NCBI GenBank assembly: GCA_964544305.1
Contig: CAZJAZ010000004.1
Coordinates: 1 to 64,000, forward strand
Source: JAFDWI01 sp964544305
Lineage (GTDB): Bacteria > Actinomycetota > Acidimicrobiia > Acidimicrobiales > Iamiaceae
Length of the DNA: 64,000 nucleotides
Direction of reading: 5' to 3'
Part shown: one piece after another, positions 1 through 9,270 of the stretch
Numbering within the stretch: the first letter of the stretch is position 1
How the letters are laid out: the number at the start of each line of letters is the position of its first letter
Program-made: the position numbers and the translations under genes
Notes under the pieces: generated by a model
The model's input: the letters and a program-made list of their open reading frames with translations, nothing else
Databases searched by the model: none
Told to the model about the DNA's origin: nothing

Positions 1-81
1 TGGGTCCGTTGCATGATGTAAGACTACATCAGCCTGCAGGAGTTCGTGGATGAACGGCCATGCACTCCCTGGTTGGGCTGA

Positions 82-693
82 TCAGACCTCAGCTCGGGTG
101 ACCGGTTGGCGCAGGATCGTGCGGAGCTTGTCGGGGGCGACGCGTCGCGGGTCACTCAGGTAGATCTCGTGATGCTTCCCCCTCAGCGTTAGGCCATTGG
201 CGGGGAGGTACTCGTCGTGCATGGCAGCAAGGACCGGACCCTCGTCGTCGTACGGGCCGATGTGCAGCGTCTGGACGCACAAACCCTCGGCGAGCCTGTC
301 AAGTCGAAGTAGTTCGAGCGCGGGCGTACCCTCAATGCCGTCCACGACCTCATCGAAAACATCGTGCGTGATCCAATCGGGCGTCAGGATCATCGCCGTC
401 CAGTCCCAACGGGACTTGTCCCGGGCAGTGGTGAAGGCGACCATGTCGTCGGCCCACCACAGCGCCTCGAGCGGCATCACCACGTAATCACGCTCGAGCT
501 CACCTTTGGAAAAGAATTTGAGTTTGTACGCAACCGGGTACAACGTCGCCAGCGCGTCGGCGTACGAGGCGGCCGTGTTCGGATCACCATGACCGTCGAT
601 CATCAGATACTGCAAGGCTGGAACATCCACCACATCGAAGCGTCCCGCCGTGGCCTTGTAGGCCGGGATCTGTTTCTTCAGATCGATCTTCAT
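82..693 (-). CDS. GyrI-like small-molecule-binding domain protein
   Basis: A 203-aa single-domain protein of the GyrI-like effector-binding family (the fold of the SbmC/GyrI and BmrR ligand domains). Members are thought to bind small hydrophobic ligands; no DNA-binding domain is attached here. Recognisable stretches are LQYLMIDGHGDPNT (about residues 27-40), WWADDM, DWITHDVF, LHIGPYDDEGP and KHHEIYLSDPRR near the C-terminus, which recur in stand-alone actinobacterial members. The ATG is preceded by a purine-rich AGAGGCGG stretch, so the start is credible. The gene is divergent from the DsbA-like gene with about 80 bp between starts. The ligand is unknown. Confidence 0.85.
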   Translation of the reverse strand: MKIDLKKQIPAYKATAGRFDVVDVPALQYLMIDGHGDPNTAASYADALATLYPVAYKLKFFSKGELERDYVVMPLEALWWADDMVAFTTARDKSRWDWTAMILTPDWITHDVFDEVVDGIEGTPALELLRLDRLAEGLCVQTLHIGPYDDEGPVLAAMHDEYLPANGLTLRGKHHEIYLSDPRRVAPDKLRTILRQPVTRAEV

Positions 694-775
694 AGCTGTT
701 CCGCCTCTTGGTCATTGGAATGAAAACTGTGTGCGTTGCGTTAAAAAACGTACACGCAATGAATCGAGTTCAACT

Positions 776-1453
776 GTGGCTTCCCCCATAACAATTGATA
801 TCTGGTCCGACATCGCTTGTCCGTGGTGCTACATCGGCAAGCGCCGTTTGGAAGCAGCCTTGGCAACGTTTCAAGAGCATGCAGACGCAGTGCCGGTTGC
901 GATCACCTATCACAGCTTTGAACTTTCACCCGACACGCCGGTGGACTTTTCTGGCACCGAAGTCGATTTTCTCGTTGAGCACAAAGCAATGCCAGCCGAC
1001 CAAGTAAAAGCAATGCTTGACCACGTTACCGGTGTTGCGAAAAGTGTGGGCTTGACGTTCAAATTCGACAAGCTGCAACACTCCAACACGGTCCGCGCGC
1101 ATCAACTCGTACATGTCGCGAGATCATCCGGGGTGCAAGACGCCGCCGTTGAACATCTCTTTCGTGCGTATTTCACAGAGGGACGAAATCTCGGCGACAT
1201 CGCGGAGCTCGTGAAGGTCGGCAACCAAATCGGGCTCGACTCCGACGAGGTCGCAGCGGTGCTGCACGCTGACGCGATGTTGGATGCGGTACGAGACGAC
1301 CAGGCACAAGCCCAACGCTTGGGCATCACCGGCGTGCCGTTCTTTGTCATCGACGGGCGATACGGCATTTCAGGTGCCCAGCCCTCAGAAACTTTTCTCA
1401 ACGCGTGCGAGCGAGTTCTTGCAGAACGAGAGAGCGAACAGGTTGCGTCATGA
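776..1453 (+). CDS. DsbA family thiol oxidoreductase, FrnE/2-hydroxychromene isomerase-like
   Basis: A thioredoxin-fold protein of the DsbA/FrnE branch, about 225 aa from the GTG at 776. The active-site pair is CPWC at residues 15-18, directly after the first beta strand, and a cis-proline loop GVPFF lies near the C-terminus (GITGVPFFVIDGRYGISGAQ), as in the family. No signal peptide is visible, so it should be cytosolic. Known relatives act as disulfide oxidoreductases or in polyketide isomerisation. The open frame extends to a GTG at 731, but those 15 extra residues (MRCVKKRTRNESSST) are unlike the family. The stop overlaps the start of a small downstream frame (ATGA). Confidence 0.9.
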   Translation: MASPITIDIWSDIACPWCYIGKRRLEAALATFQEHADAVPVAITYHSFELSPDTPVDFSGTEVDFLVEHKAMPADQVKAMLDHVTGVAKSVGLTFKFDKLQHSNTVRAHQLVHVARSSGVQDAAVEHLFRAYFTEGRNLGDIAELVKVGNQIGLDSDEVAAVLHADAMLDAVRDDQAQAQRLGITGVPFFVIDGRYGISGAQPSETFLNACERVLAERESEQVAS

Positions 1454-1593
1454 GCATCGATGGGTCCACCGCCAACAACGAAAACGAGCCAATCAACTTC
1501 GAAATGATTGGCGACTCTGCAGCGCCACAGTGCATCGACGGAGCGTGTGACATCCCAGATTCGACACCAGTTGATTCAACGACCCCAGTCTGA
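1450..1593 (+). CDS. Small two-cysteine peptide coupled to the DsbA-like gene
   Basis: A 47-aa frame starting at ATG 1450, overlapping the stop of the DsbA-like gene by 4 nt (ATGA), which suggests translational coupling. The peptide is acidic, with a CIDGAC motif (Cys28 and Cys33) and a Thr/Pro/Asp tail; it has no signal peptide or membrane segment. The overlap, the pair of cysteines and the adjacent thiol oxidoreductase suggest a redox partner or metal-binding peptide, but I do not recognise a family. It could also be non-functional; coding status is moderately supported. Confidence 0.5.
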   Translation: MSIDGSTANNENEPINFEMIGDSAAPQCIDGACDIPDSTPVDSTTPV

Positions 1594-1598
1594 GGTTC

Positions 1599-2948
1599 TC
1601 AACCCACACACCAACGGCCACGGCCCTCAGACTTTGCTTGATACAACGCCCGGTCGGCACGAGCAAGCAACGACGAATGATCGTTCGACCCTGGTTGGCT
1701 AAAAGCAACTCCCGCACTCGCTCCCACTTCGAGCGTCAGACCTTCATATTCGAAAGGCACGGCGAGTGCAGCCACGATTCTCTCGGCAACCCGCGTGGCA
1801 TCATTAGGGATTGTGACCCCTGTGCACAACACGGCGAACTCGTCGCCGCCAATACGACCGACAACATCGCCTTCACGAACAGCACCGGTCATCAATCGTG
1901 CCGCGTGTTGAATGACAGCATCACCCGCCGCGTGTCCGAATTGATCGTTTATTGTTTTGAAGCGATCTAAGTCGACGTACAGGACGGCAATGGTTTGATC
2001 CGAACCAGTCGACTGGCGCAATTCGAATTCGAGCTGTTGCATGAACATGTTGCGATTTGCGACCCCGCTCAATTCATCAAATCGGGCGGCCTGCTCCAAC
2101 GCTTCAACATGTCCCTGCCATTGCAAAACGAGGTCAAGCGATTCAGCCATCTGCTCTAACGCGTAGCGATGAGCGCTCACGCTCTGCTTCGGATCGGTTG
2201 ACCATGCCAATGCCACCGCAAAATCTGACGAGTTCGCGAGCGGCACGGGTAGCACCATGCACGAAAGCAGACCCAGTTGTGTTGCCTCGAAGCGAAGGTC
2301 GTCTGGCAGGTCGCTCCACCCGTGCTGGGTTTCAATTCCGCGGCGAGCGTGTGCCCATGGGGTGTTTGCATCGTCGAATCGTGTGTACAAGTCAGCAGCG
2401 ACTGCACTACCGACTTGACGCCACCGGTCTGGCTGGCTGTGTGTTGTTGGATATGAAACGAGGTAATGCGCGTTGGGGTAGCGCCATGCGCCGTAGCCCG
2501 GGAGCAGGTCGATGATCTCATCGCTGGGTCGGGCTTTGGTCAGCATTGTAAAGATGCGGTTACGTAGTTCGGCGTCTCCCGAGTACCGGCCGACGATCAC
2601 GATACGTTCGGTGCCATCACCAAGTTGCAGCGGGGGCGTCGCGGTGACTTCGACCTCAAGCCAGGTGCCGTCTGCGCGTCGAACCCGATAGGTGGCTGGC
2701 GTCACCTCGGCACCGAGTGAGCCATCCAAAATGAGTGATGCGACTTCTGCCGCCCGTAGCACGTCGTCGGGATGCAAGATTGCAATCATGCTTGTCCCGA
2801 TGAGTCCGTCGCCCAGGCCAGTCATGCGTCGCGCGAACGGGTTCACGTAACAGATGTTCAAAGTCGGATCAACCGCGATCACAATCTCAGGAAGCACCTC
2901 AAACACGGCCAACTCATGAGGAGGTGCAATGCGTCCAGCTTGGCTCAC
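1599..2948 (-). CDS. PAS-GAF-GGDEF diguanylate cyclase
   Basis: A 449-aa cytosolic signalling protein that should make cyclic di-GMP from two GTP. It has an N-terminal PAS domain (about residues 12-122), a GAF-like middle (about 130-275), a short linker helix, then a GGDEF domain (about 285-449). The signature GGDEF is intact at 367-371, and an RxxD inhibitory site (R358-E-G-D361) stands exactly five residues before it, so product inhibition is expected. The GTG start lies 7 nt downstream of the GH94-like gene's stop, making this the third gene of a sirtuin-GH94-GGDEF operon. No EAL domain is present. Confidence 0.93.
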   Translation of the reverse strand: MSQAGRIAPPHELAVFEVLPEIVIAVDPTLNICYVNPFARRMTGLGDGLIGTSMIAILHPDDVLRAAEVASLILDGSLGAEVTPATYRVRRADGTWLEVEVTATPPLQLGDGTERIVIVGRYSGDAELRNRIFTMLTKARPSDEIIDLLPGYGAWRYPNAHYLVSYPTTHSQPDRWRQVGSAVAADLYTRFDDANTPWAHARRGIETQHGWSDLPDDLRFEATQLGLLSCMVLPVPLANSSDFAVALAWSTDPKQSVSAHRYALEQMAESLDLVLQWQGHVEALEQAARFDELSGVANRNMFMQQLEFELRQSTGSDQTIAVLYVDLDRFKTINDQFGHAAGDAVIQHAARLMTGAVREGDVVGRIGGDEFAVLCTGVTIPNDATRVAERIVAALAVPFEYEGLTLEVGASAGVAFSQPGSNDHSSLLARADRALYQAKSEGRGRWCVG

Positions 2949-2955
2949 CTACCCA

Positions 2956-5094
2956 TCATCGCATGTCATTGCCCAAAGCGCCCGTTGCCGCAAGGACCGC
3001 TTGCAATCCGAGTAGGGCGCTTGCGTGGACGTTGGAGTTCATCACGGGAAACTCGGTCATCGGTGTTGCTGGCTGCACGAACGTTTCCCCCGGATGATCG
3101 CCAAAATGGCTGTTTGAGGCATCAGGTCCGCTCCACTGGCCATACCAAATATCCGGATACGCCTCACGGCGATGATTGAGCGACTGCTTGTGCAAGGTCT
3201 GCCAAGCGCGAGCCGGATCATGCAGTGCGTATGCCCAGGCAGTTAGGCCGCCAAGTGCCGCCCAAACTCCGCCGTTGCAGTCCCAGCCATCGGCGAGCAT
3301 GCCAAGACGCACCTTGTGAGGCCGGTCGAGAATGGTCGGACCAATTGGTGACGGATCATCGAGCAGCAGACCAATCGTTCGAACAAGCTCAGCACGTCGA
3401 TCCATTGGGCCATGGCGGGCAATCAGCGCCCAAACCTGCGCGTCGAGAAACAAGTGATCCGCACCGATGCGATGCCCTCGCCCATCCCAACCACGGGCAT
3501 ACCAGCGTCCCGTCCATGCGCCCTCCAACGATTTGCCAAGGAACTCATGGAGTTGAACGCAACGGTGCGAAACACCGGTATCGAGTCCATCGAGAAGTTT
3601 CGCGGCATCAGGCAAGATCGCAAGTGCCATGGCCGTGTTGAACGTTGATTCGCCGTAACGGTGAAACGCTCGCCGCCGACGAACCATCAACGAGATCGGA
3701 TCCGCCCAGTCCCCGCTGCCGACGCGCAACATGCCATGCGGACCGAAACCGACCCTGGTATCGAGCGCCCGTGCCGCGCCAAGAGCGACTTCGCCGACGG
3801 TGGACTGACGATTCGCTGTTCCCCTCAGGCGCACCGTTAGCGAACACACATCGTGATCTCCAGTCGCGTCGACATACCGTGTAAGCGCCCAGAGGTAGAA
3901 CAATCCCAGGTCGCTTGGTGACGCGTGAATCCCGCCAGACAGTGCGGCGCCGTATCCGGTGTGGGCGTAGTGAAAAGTTCCGTCGCGTCGTGCGAGTGAC
4001 GTCATGGCGAGCAATGCATGTTTGGCAACGTCTGGATCAATCGGGGCGAGCGCCGCGACGACGAACGCTTCGTCACGCAACGCGCCGTGGAGACCGTGAA
4101 TGAACCCGTAGGCCGATCCCTGCATCACGAACGGCTGGCCAACGAAAGGATCAGGGACACGAAGGGCGCGCAGTTGCTGCACGTGCCAGAAAGCTTCGGC
4201 CGCTAGCGCCTCTGGAATACCAGCGGGCAAGTCACGTGGGGGTGAAAGTTTCCGAGCGACAACGCCTTTTAGAAGTGGGTCATCGAGTGCAAGGAGAGCC
4301 GACATCTGGTCTTTGCCAGCACTCGTCGAACGGATCGTGAGACTCTTTGGATCAATATTGATTTCTCCATGGGGCGGCAGCTGCTCAACGGTGAATCGAA
4401 GGGTCGGTGGAACACCAACAACGAGCCGAGGTTTCGTAGGTCGAATTCGAGCATCGTCCGGCTGCCACACGACGGTGCGGCCATCCGCGCTGACCACGCC
4501 ATCAAGTGGCTGTCGGCCACCGAGATAGGAGCGGGTTCGGTCGGTCGCTCGACGAGCAAGATCCGAGCCCAAAAACATCAAGCGCCAGATGCTCCGGTCG
4601 AACCCACGGTGAGTGGACGGTACTGGGATGCGACGGCTCATCAGCGGCGCCGCAAGCAACGGGTAGGGCGAGACGTCGAAGTTCTCGGTGAGGACGTGCG
4701 TGCTCCGGTCGTTCAGGAGACCCTCGACTGTCCATTCCAGGTGCAGCACCGGCGCTGACTCGTCGGCGATAAGCGTCCTGTTCACACGGGTCGCACCATC
4801 GCTCCAGGTCCATTGACACCGGTCGACACCGAACGCCACGGCTTCAAGCTCCACCGTTGAGCCTTGCAACGGGCAGCCAAAATTGTGGTCGGCCAGGCGA
4901 ACCATGCCTCCCGCGGTGGCATACAACGTGATTGCTCCAGAAACATGGGCCAATGCAAGGAGTCCGGGGCTTCCAACGAGGTGCCATGCATCAGCCGGGC
5001 AGGTTTGCGTATCGACCCGAAACTCGGGGCGTCCAAAGGCGTCCGTACCCCATGCTCCACAACCAAGGGACGTATCGAAGCGTTGACGCGTCAT
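2956..5094 (-). CDS. GH94/GH36-like six-hairpin carbohydrate enzyme
   Basis: A 712-aa protein with the layout of GH94-type glycoside phosphorylases: an N-terminal beta-sandwich of about 280 residues, then an (alpha/alpha)6 barrel. Diagnostic stretches are SGDWADP (DWAD at 462-465, the place of the catalytic Asp in the family DWND motif), GWDCNGGVWAALGG (603-616), YPDIWYGQWSGPD (646-658) and FPVMNSNVHA. There is no signal peptide, so it should act on an intracellular oligosaccharide, either phosphorolytically or as a hydrolase; the substrate cannot be read from sequence. DWAD instead of DWND is a departure at the active site. Its ATG overlaps the sirtuin stop (ATGA). Confidence 0.8.
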   Translation of the reverse strand: MTRQRFDTSLGCGAWGTDAFGRPEFRVDTQTCPADAWHLVGSPGLLALAHVSGAITLYATAGGMVRLADHNFGCPLQGSTVELEAVAFGVDRCQWTWSDGATRVNRTLIADESAPVLHLEWTVEGLLNDRSTHVLTENFDVSPYPLLAAPLMSRRIPVPSTHRGFDRSIWRLMFLGSDLARRATDRTRSYLGGRQPLDGVVSADGRTVVWQPDDARIRPTKPRLVVGVPPTLRFTVEQLPPHGEINIDPKSLTIRSTSAGKDQMSALLALDDPLLKGVVARKLSPPRDLPAGIPEALAAEAFWHVQQLRALRVPDPFVGQPFVMQGSAYGFIHGLHGALRDEAFVVAALAPIDPDVAKHALLAMTSLARRDGTFHYAHTGYGAALSGGIHASPSDLGLFYLWALTRYVDATGDHDVCSLTVRLRGTANRQSTVGEVALGAARALDTRVGFGPHGMLRVGSGDWADPISLMVRRRRAFHRYGESTFNTAMALAILPDAAKLLDGLDTGVSHRCVQLHEFLGKSLEGAWTGRWYARGWDGRGHRIGADHLFLDAQVWALIARHGPMDRRAELVRTIGLLLDDPSPIGPTILDRPHKVRLGMLADGWDCNGGVWAALGGLTAWAYALHDPARAWQTLHKQSLNHRREAYPDIWYGQWSGPDASNSHFGDHPGETFVQPATPMTEFPVMNSNVHASALLGLQAVLAATGALGNDMR

Positions 5095-5858
5095 GAGACG
5101 ATCAGCGGAAGAACGCTGCTGATTGAATCTCGAATGACGACATCGGCGAGGTCGTCAAACTCGGTTGGCTCGCCATTCACAATCACGATTCGAGCACCAT
5201 GCGATGCGGCAAGTGGCACGATTGCGGCGATCGGAAACACCGACAACGTGGTGCCAACGGCCAGAAGTAGATCACAGGTGTGCGCCGCCGTCTCGGCTCG
5301 TTCCAAATCTTTTGCAATAAGCCCCTGACCAAAACTGATCGTGGCCGACTTGAGCATTCCTCCACAACATTCACATGGTGGATCGGTCTCGCCATTTCGG
5401 ACCCGCTCAAGAACATCTCGCATGGGTAGGCGATTGTCACATGCCAAGCACACAACGTGGCGTTCCGTCCCGTGGATTTCAACAAGAAGCTTGGGATCAC
5501 TGCCAGCTTCGGTGTGTAAGCCGTCGATGTTTTGCGTAACGAGCAGATCCATGCGGCCCGAGTGTTCAAGGGCGACGATTGCGCGATGCCCCTCGTTGGG
5601 GTTTGGTGTGGCAAGCGTGGCGGCTTCGAGACGGGCCATCCAAGCGGCGCGTCGAATTGAAGCGTCGCTCACCCACGTGTTGATATTCGATGCCTTCTCT
5701 GCGGCTGGGTTCTTGGTCCAAACCCCTTGTGGCCCACGAAAATCAGGGATGCCACTATCGGTTGAAATGCCCGCACCGGTGAGCACCACGATGTGCTGTG
5801 CGTCAGCGACCAGCGTGCGGGCTACTTCGACAGCACTCGTGTTGAACCTTGGATCCAT
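5091..5858 (-). CDS. Sir2-family NAD-dependent protein deacylase
   Basis: A 255-aa sirtuin that should remove acyl groups from lysines using NAD+. Seen: GAGIST (28-33) and GIPDFRG for NAD binding, TQNID (108-112), catalytic His129 in IHG, a zinc ribbon with Cys137/Cys140 and Cys162/Cys165, and the C-terminal NGEPT nucleotide loop. The usual FGE after the zinc ribbon is FGQ. A longer upstream frame exists, but homology begins just after the ATG at 5858; a TAGCTT box lies 8 nt before that ATG, close to leaderless spacing. It is the first gene of an operon with the GH94-like enzyme and the diguanylate cyclase, and is divergent from the LuxR regulator. Confidence 0.92.
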   Translation of the reverse strand: MDPRFNTSAVEVARTLVADAQHIVVLTGAGISTDSGIPDFRGPQGVWTKNPAAEKASNINTWVSDASIRRAAWMARLEAATLATPNPNEGHRAIVALEHSGRMDLLVTQNIDGLHTEAGSDPKLLVEIHGTERHVVCLACDNRLPMRDVLERVRNGETDPPCECCGGMLKSATISFGQGLIAKDLERAETAAHTCDLLLAVGTTLSVFPIAAIVPLAASHGARIVIVNGEPTEFDDLADVVIRDSISSVLPLIVS

Positions 5859-5995
5859 TGAAGCGGAAGCTACTCGCTCTTTGCACCGTTTCTGGCTCAA
5901 GTGGGGGTGAAGTGTGCACAGATGCGAGCGGACGAGTCGCGACGACAAGGCACGGCGCAACTGGCCGACGCGTAGCGCACCCGCCGTTGTGGCCC

Positions 5996-6001
5996 TATTA
6001 T
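5996..6001 (+). promoter_or_regulatory. -10 box (TATTAT) for a leaderless transcript
   Basis: TATTAT ends 7 nt before the GTG at 6009, and no Shine-Dalgarno sequence lies between. Transcription would start at or next to the GTG. No convincing -35 box is seen. Confidence 0.55.
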
Positions 6002-6008
6002 TTGCGTT

Positions 6009-8600
6009 GTGACGGGGGATTTCAATTCGGGTATTTGGACGCCGGTGACCAAACTGATGCCGCCCGCGCTCGGTCCTGAAGTGTTCTTTGCACCGGGCCG
6101 GATGGAGTGGATTCACGACCTTATTGATCGTCACCGCGTGACACTTGTTGTGGCCCAAAGCGGGAGTGGAAAGTCAACCCTCGTCGCAGGTGCGGTTGCC
6201 ACCGCAGATCGGCCGGTGAGTTGGATTCGATGGAATGCTCGCGATGACACGCCACGTGGTGTTGTGGAGCTCTTTGCGTTGAGTCTGCAACGGATTCGAG
6301 GGGAGCAGACGACGCTCACATCGTCGCTGTTTACAAGCAACACTGGGGTAGGTCCTGATCAGTTCGTTGGGCTACTCGTGAATGACATGGCCGACATTGG
6401 GCCAATGATCATGGTGTTCGACGACTGTCAAACGATCAACGATCCGGCCGCAACCGACATAATTTCAACGCTGATTGATTTGGCACCACCCGATGTGCGC
6501 TTCGTCTTAACGGCTCGCACCACGCCAAAGGTTCCTCTTGCTCGTTTCCACGCAAGCGGGCAACTCGCTCGAATCGGACCTGACGAGTTGCGTGTCGCCA
6601 CCGCTCAGGCTCAACAGTTGCTTGACCAGCATCGAATTGCAGTGCCACACGATTGCATCCCCGAACTTGTTGGCCAAACAAATGGCTGGATTGTGGGTTT
6701 CCTCATGGCAGCGCGGGCGATGGCAAACGGGCGTTCAATCGAAACCGCAAATGGAGTGGTGGCCGACTATTTCGCCGAAGAGCTCCTTGTCAACGAAGAC
6801 GCAGAAGTCAAACAGTTCCTACGCGAAACATCGATCCTCGAAATATTGGTGCCGGGAGTATGCGAGGCGGTAACACGCCAACACAATGCCCAACAAACGC
6901 TCGATGGGCTGCGTGAACGTCTTGGCTTCTTGGTGATCGAAGTCGGGGGCGTCATGCGTTATCACGATCTGCTCCGCGACCATCTCAAGCGCGAACTCGA
7001 AGCGCATGCCAGCCCAGATGAGATTCGTGCGTTGCATGCTCGGGCGTCCTTCGTGACGTCAGATGAGCTGCAAATTGAACACCTTTTTGCCGCTCATGAT
7101 TTCAAGGCGGCAGCGGTTGCTATTGAAGAACGTTCGCGAGCCTGGGTCCGGCATCCCACTGCCGACCGTCAAGTCACCGAGTGGATCACCCGCCTCCCGG
7201 ACGACGTCCGCGACGATCACCCGTGGCTTGACGTTGTGCTTGCAGCATCCGGTGGACTCAGTGACCGCGACTCGCAAGTTCCTCGTGTACTCCGGGCAAT
7301 TGAACGCGCAGACGATGATGACCAGGAACTTCGCTGGTTTGCAGCGAGAATGTTGGTGTTCGCCACCATGGACCTTGAGCGATGGCGTCCCGAAGTTGAA
7401 CGCGCAACCGCTCCAGAGTTTGCGAACACGCATCCTGCGATGCGGGTCGAATTGCTCGCCGCGGCAGCGTGGGCGGCGCACTGGAGTGCGCGCCCTGAGA
7501 CGTCCTACCACCACGCCCTTGAAGCAATGCGCCTGGTGGAAACTTCAAAAAATGAAACCGCCGCAGAAAGCCTCGCGTTACACCTTGCGACACCCCTTGT
7601 CTTGATGCCCGGAGCTCTTGATCGATTCTTGCAGTTTCACCAATGGGCCAACGAAGAGTTTGGCCCGCAGTCCCGAATCATTGACCTCGCCACACGTGCG
7701 CACATCGCCATGCTCGAGGTAGTAAAGCTTGGGCCTGTTGCCAAAGGGCCATTGGACGAACCAGACATGGGGCTCATTGAGACGTTTCCCGATATGGCGC
7801 TCAATCTCATTTGGATTCGAACATCTCGTTTCCACATGGCCGCCGACGACGCAGGGATTGAAGCGACGTTAGCTCCGTTGGTCTTGCATTCGTCAGCGAC
7901 AAATGGACTTCCCTTTACCGGGTTGCTGAGTGCCGCTTTTCGACGTATGGGTCGAATCCAAGACGTCCAACGTATGGTCGATCTCGTTCATGCACTGCCT
8001 CGTGCGATGCAATCAAGTCCCGCCAGCAAAACTTTGGCGGCACAGTTGCAAGCAGACCTGGCTTGGGTAAAGGGTGATCTTGACGCTGCAATCGCGCTGC
8101 TTCGGCCACTCGTTGACGAGCCAGGTCATCTCAGAACCGCCCCAATCCCTGACGCAGGCTGTCAACTCGCTGTTCTACTTGATGCGTCAGGTGATGAGAC
8201 TGGAGCGCTCGCATGTTTAGCTGAGCGGGTAGAGGATCTTGCGGGCCGCCTTGCATCGCCATACCGCGTTGTGCAGGCAATGCCGATTGCAACGACGTTG
8301 TTCGAACGCTTGGCGAAGCGTGAACCGAGTGAAGCGCTCGATTCGGTCATAGCAATTCAACGCGCAGCGCACGGTCGGAATCGTCAACGCGTTGTGCCTG
8401 GAACGGGGACGCAATTGACAGCTCGTGAGTTTGAGGTGCTCGAGTGTCTTGCAAAAGGACATTCGAATGCACAAATCGCGTCTGAGCTTTTTCTCAGCGC
8501 CAACACGGTGAAGACCCATGTCAGCAGGGTTCTGACAAAGCTCGGGGTCACGTCGAGAACGGCCGCCGTCGCTCGAGCGCGTGATCATCAATTGATCTAA
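6009..8600 (+). CDS. MalT/LAL-type LuxR family ATP-binding transcriptional regulator
   Basis: An 863-aa regulator with an N-terminal STAND-type ATPase, a long helical TPR-like middle and a C-terminal LuxR helix-turn-helix. Walker A is AQSGSGKST (49-57); the Walker B region is MIMVFDDCQ. The C-terminus carries LTAREFEVLECLAKG and the recognition helix SANTVKTHVSRVLTKLG. This is the architecture of MalT and the large ATP-binding LuxR regulators, which oligomerise on ligand binding and activate nearby promoters. The inducer and targets are unknown; the divergent sirtuin operon is an obvious candidate. The GTG start fits the TATTAT box 7 nt upstream. Confidence 0.92.
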   Translation: MTGDFNSGIWTPVTKLMPPALGPEVFFAPGRMEWIHDLIDRHRVTLVVAQSGSGKSTLVAGAVATADRPVSWIRWNARDDTPRGVVELFALSLQRIRGEQTTLTSSLFTSNTGVGPDQFVGLLVNDMADIGPMIMVFDDCQTINDPAATDIISTLIDLAPPDVRFVLTARTTPKVPLARFHASGQLARIGPDELRVATAQAQQLLDQHRIAVPHDCIPELVGQTNGWIVGFLMAARAMANGRSIETANGVVADYFAEELLVNEDAEVKQFLRETSILEILVPGVCEAVTRQHNAQQTLDGLRERLGFLVIEVGGVMRYHDLLRDHLKRELEAHASPDEIRALHARASFVTSDELQIEHLFAAHDFKAAAVAIEERSRAWVRHPTADRQVTEWITRLPDDVRDDHPWLDVVLAASGGLSDRDSQVPRVLRAIERADDDDQELRWFAARMLVFATMDLERWRPEVERATAPEFANTHPAMRVELLAAAAWAAHWSARPETSYHHALEAMRLVETSKNETAAESLALHLATPLVLMPGALDRFLQFHQWANEEFGPQSRIIDLATRAHIAMLEVVKLGPVAKGPLDEPDMGLIETFPDMALNLIWIRTSRFHMAADDAGIEATLAPLVLHSSATNGLPFTGLLSAAFRRMGRIQDVQRMVDLVHALPRAMQSSPASKTLAAQLQADLAWVKGDLDAAIALLRPLVDEPGHLRTAPIPDAGCQLAVLLDASGDETGALACLAERVEDLAGRLASPYRVVQAMPIATTLFERLAKREPSEALDSVIAIQRAAHGRNRQRVVPGTGTQLTAREFEVLECLAKGHSNAQIASELFLSANTVKTHVSRVLTKLGVTSRTAAVARARDHQLI

Positions 8601-8749
8601 ACCAAAAGGGTTGCGCCGCAGGCGAATTGTGTGGCGAAAGAATCACCCGTGCCTTGATGAGCAATCACCCAAATTGGTGACGACACCATTTGCGAAATGG
8701 TCTTTGCTCGTTACATGACATCGCTTGGGTACTGACCGGGCACCGTCTC

Positions 8750-8779
8750 CGCCTGTTCGTGCGCCCTCACGAACAGGCG
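8750..8779 (+). terminator. Perfect 12-bp hairpin in the leader of the SnoaL-like gene
   Basis: CGCCTGTTCGTG (8750-8761) and CACGAACAGGCG (8768-8779) are exact reverse complements around a 6-nt loop. It is followed by TCTTCC rather than a true T-run, 28 nt before the start at 8808. It may end transcription from the LuxR gene or act as a 5' UTR structure for the next gene. Confidence 0.6.
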
Positions 8780-8807
8780 TCTTCCTACAAACACAAAGGA
8801 GCGCATC

Positions 8808-9224
8808 ATGAGTGATGATCCAATTGCCATTGCGAAGCGGTGGTACGAAACCCTTGAAAGTGCATGGAACACGGGCGACGGCCCAGCGACAGGCGCGGCA
8901 TACACCGAACCCTGTGATCTTGTCGACATTCGGGGAGTCCATCACGAAGGTGGACCAGACGTTATGGGCGAAGGTCATCAGGCAATCTTTGACACCATTT
9001 ACAAAGACAGTGTCATCCGCTACACGGTTGAAGATGCACGACTTCTTGACGACGACACGGTCATAGCGCATGCGCTCAGCAGGCTTGAAGCCCCGTACGC
9101 GCCGCCGCCGGTAGCGGGCGGCGCCTCGGCTCGGAGCACTGCGCTCTTACTCCGAGATGGTGACTCGTGGAAATGCACCGCAATGCACAACACGCTGCTT
9201 CTCGAAGATCTGCTTACGACCTGA
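8808..9224 (+). CDS. SnoaL/NTF2-like protein (SgcJ/EcaC type)
   Basis: A 138-aa single cone-shaped NTF2-like domain. The N-terminal helix AIAKRWYETLESAWNTGD and the later TVIAHALSRLEAP and DSWKCTAMHNT strands are typical of the SgcJ/EcaC/DUF4440 group, which includes ketosteroid isomerase-like enzymes and ligand-binding proteins. No signal peptide; cytosolic. A strong AAAGGAG ribosome-binding site precedes the ATG. It appears monocistronic, with a hairpin upstream and a T-tailed terminator downstream. The reaction, if any, cannot be assigned. Confidence 0.85.
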   Translation: MSDDPIAIAKRWYETLESAWNTGDGPATGAAYTEPCDLVDIRGVHHEGGPDVMGEGHQAIFDTIYKDSVIRYTVEDARLLDDDTVIAHALSRLEAPYAPPPVAGGASARSTALLLRDGDSWKCTAMHNTLLLEDLLTT

Positions 9225-9270
9225 CGCCAAAGTCGACACCTTCAACACGTCAAGAGGTTGCCTCTGCTCA

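Noticed and set aside
14..31. TGATGTA-N4-TACATCA dyad at the left edge
   Set aside because: Seven AT-rich base pairs with no T-run and no known gene end on the left; not enough to call a terminator.
5859..6158. N-terminal extension of the sirtuin to 355 aa
   Set aside because: The extra 100 residues are Arg/His/Cys-rich, unlike any sirtuin N-terminus, and would run through the divergent promoter region and into the start of the LuxR gene.
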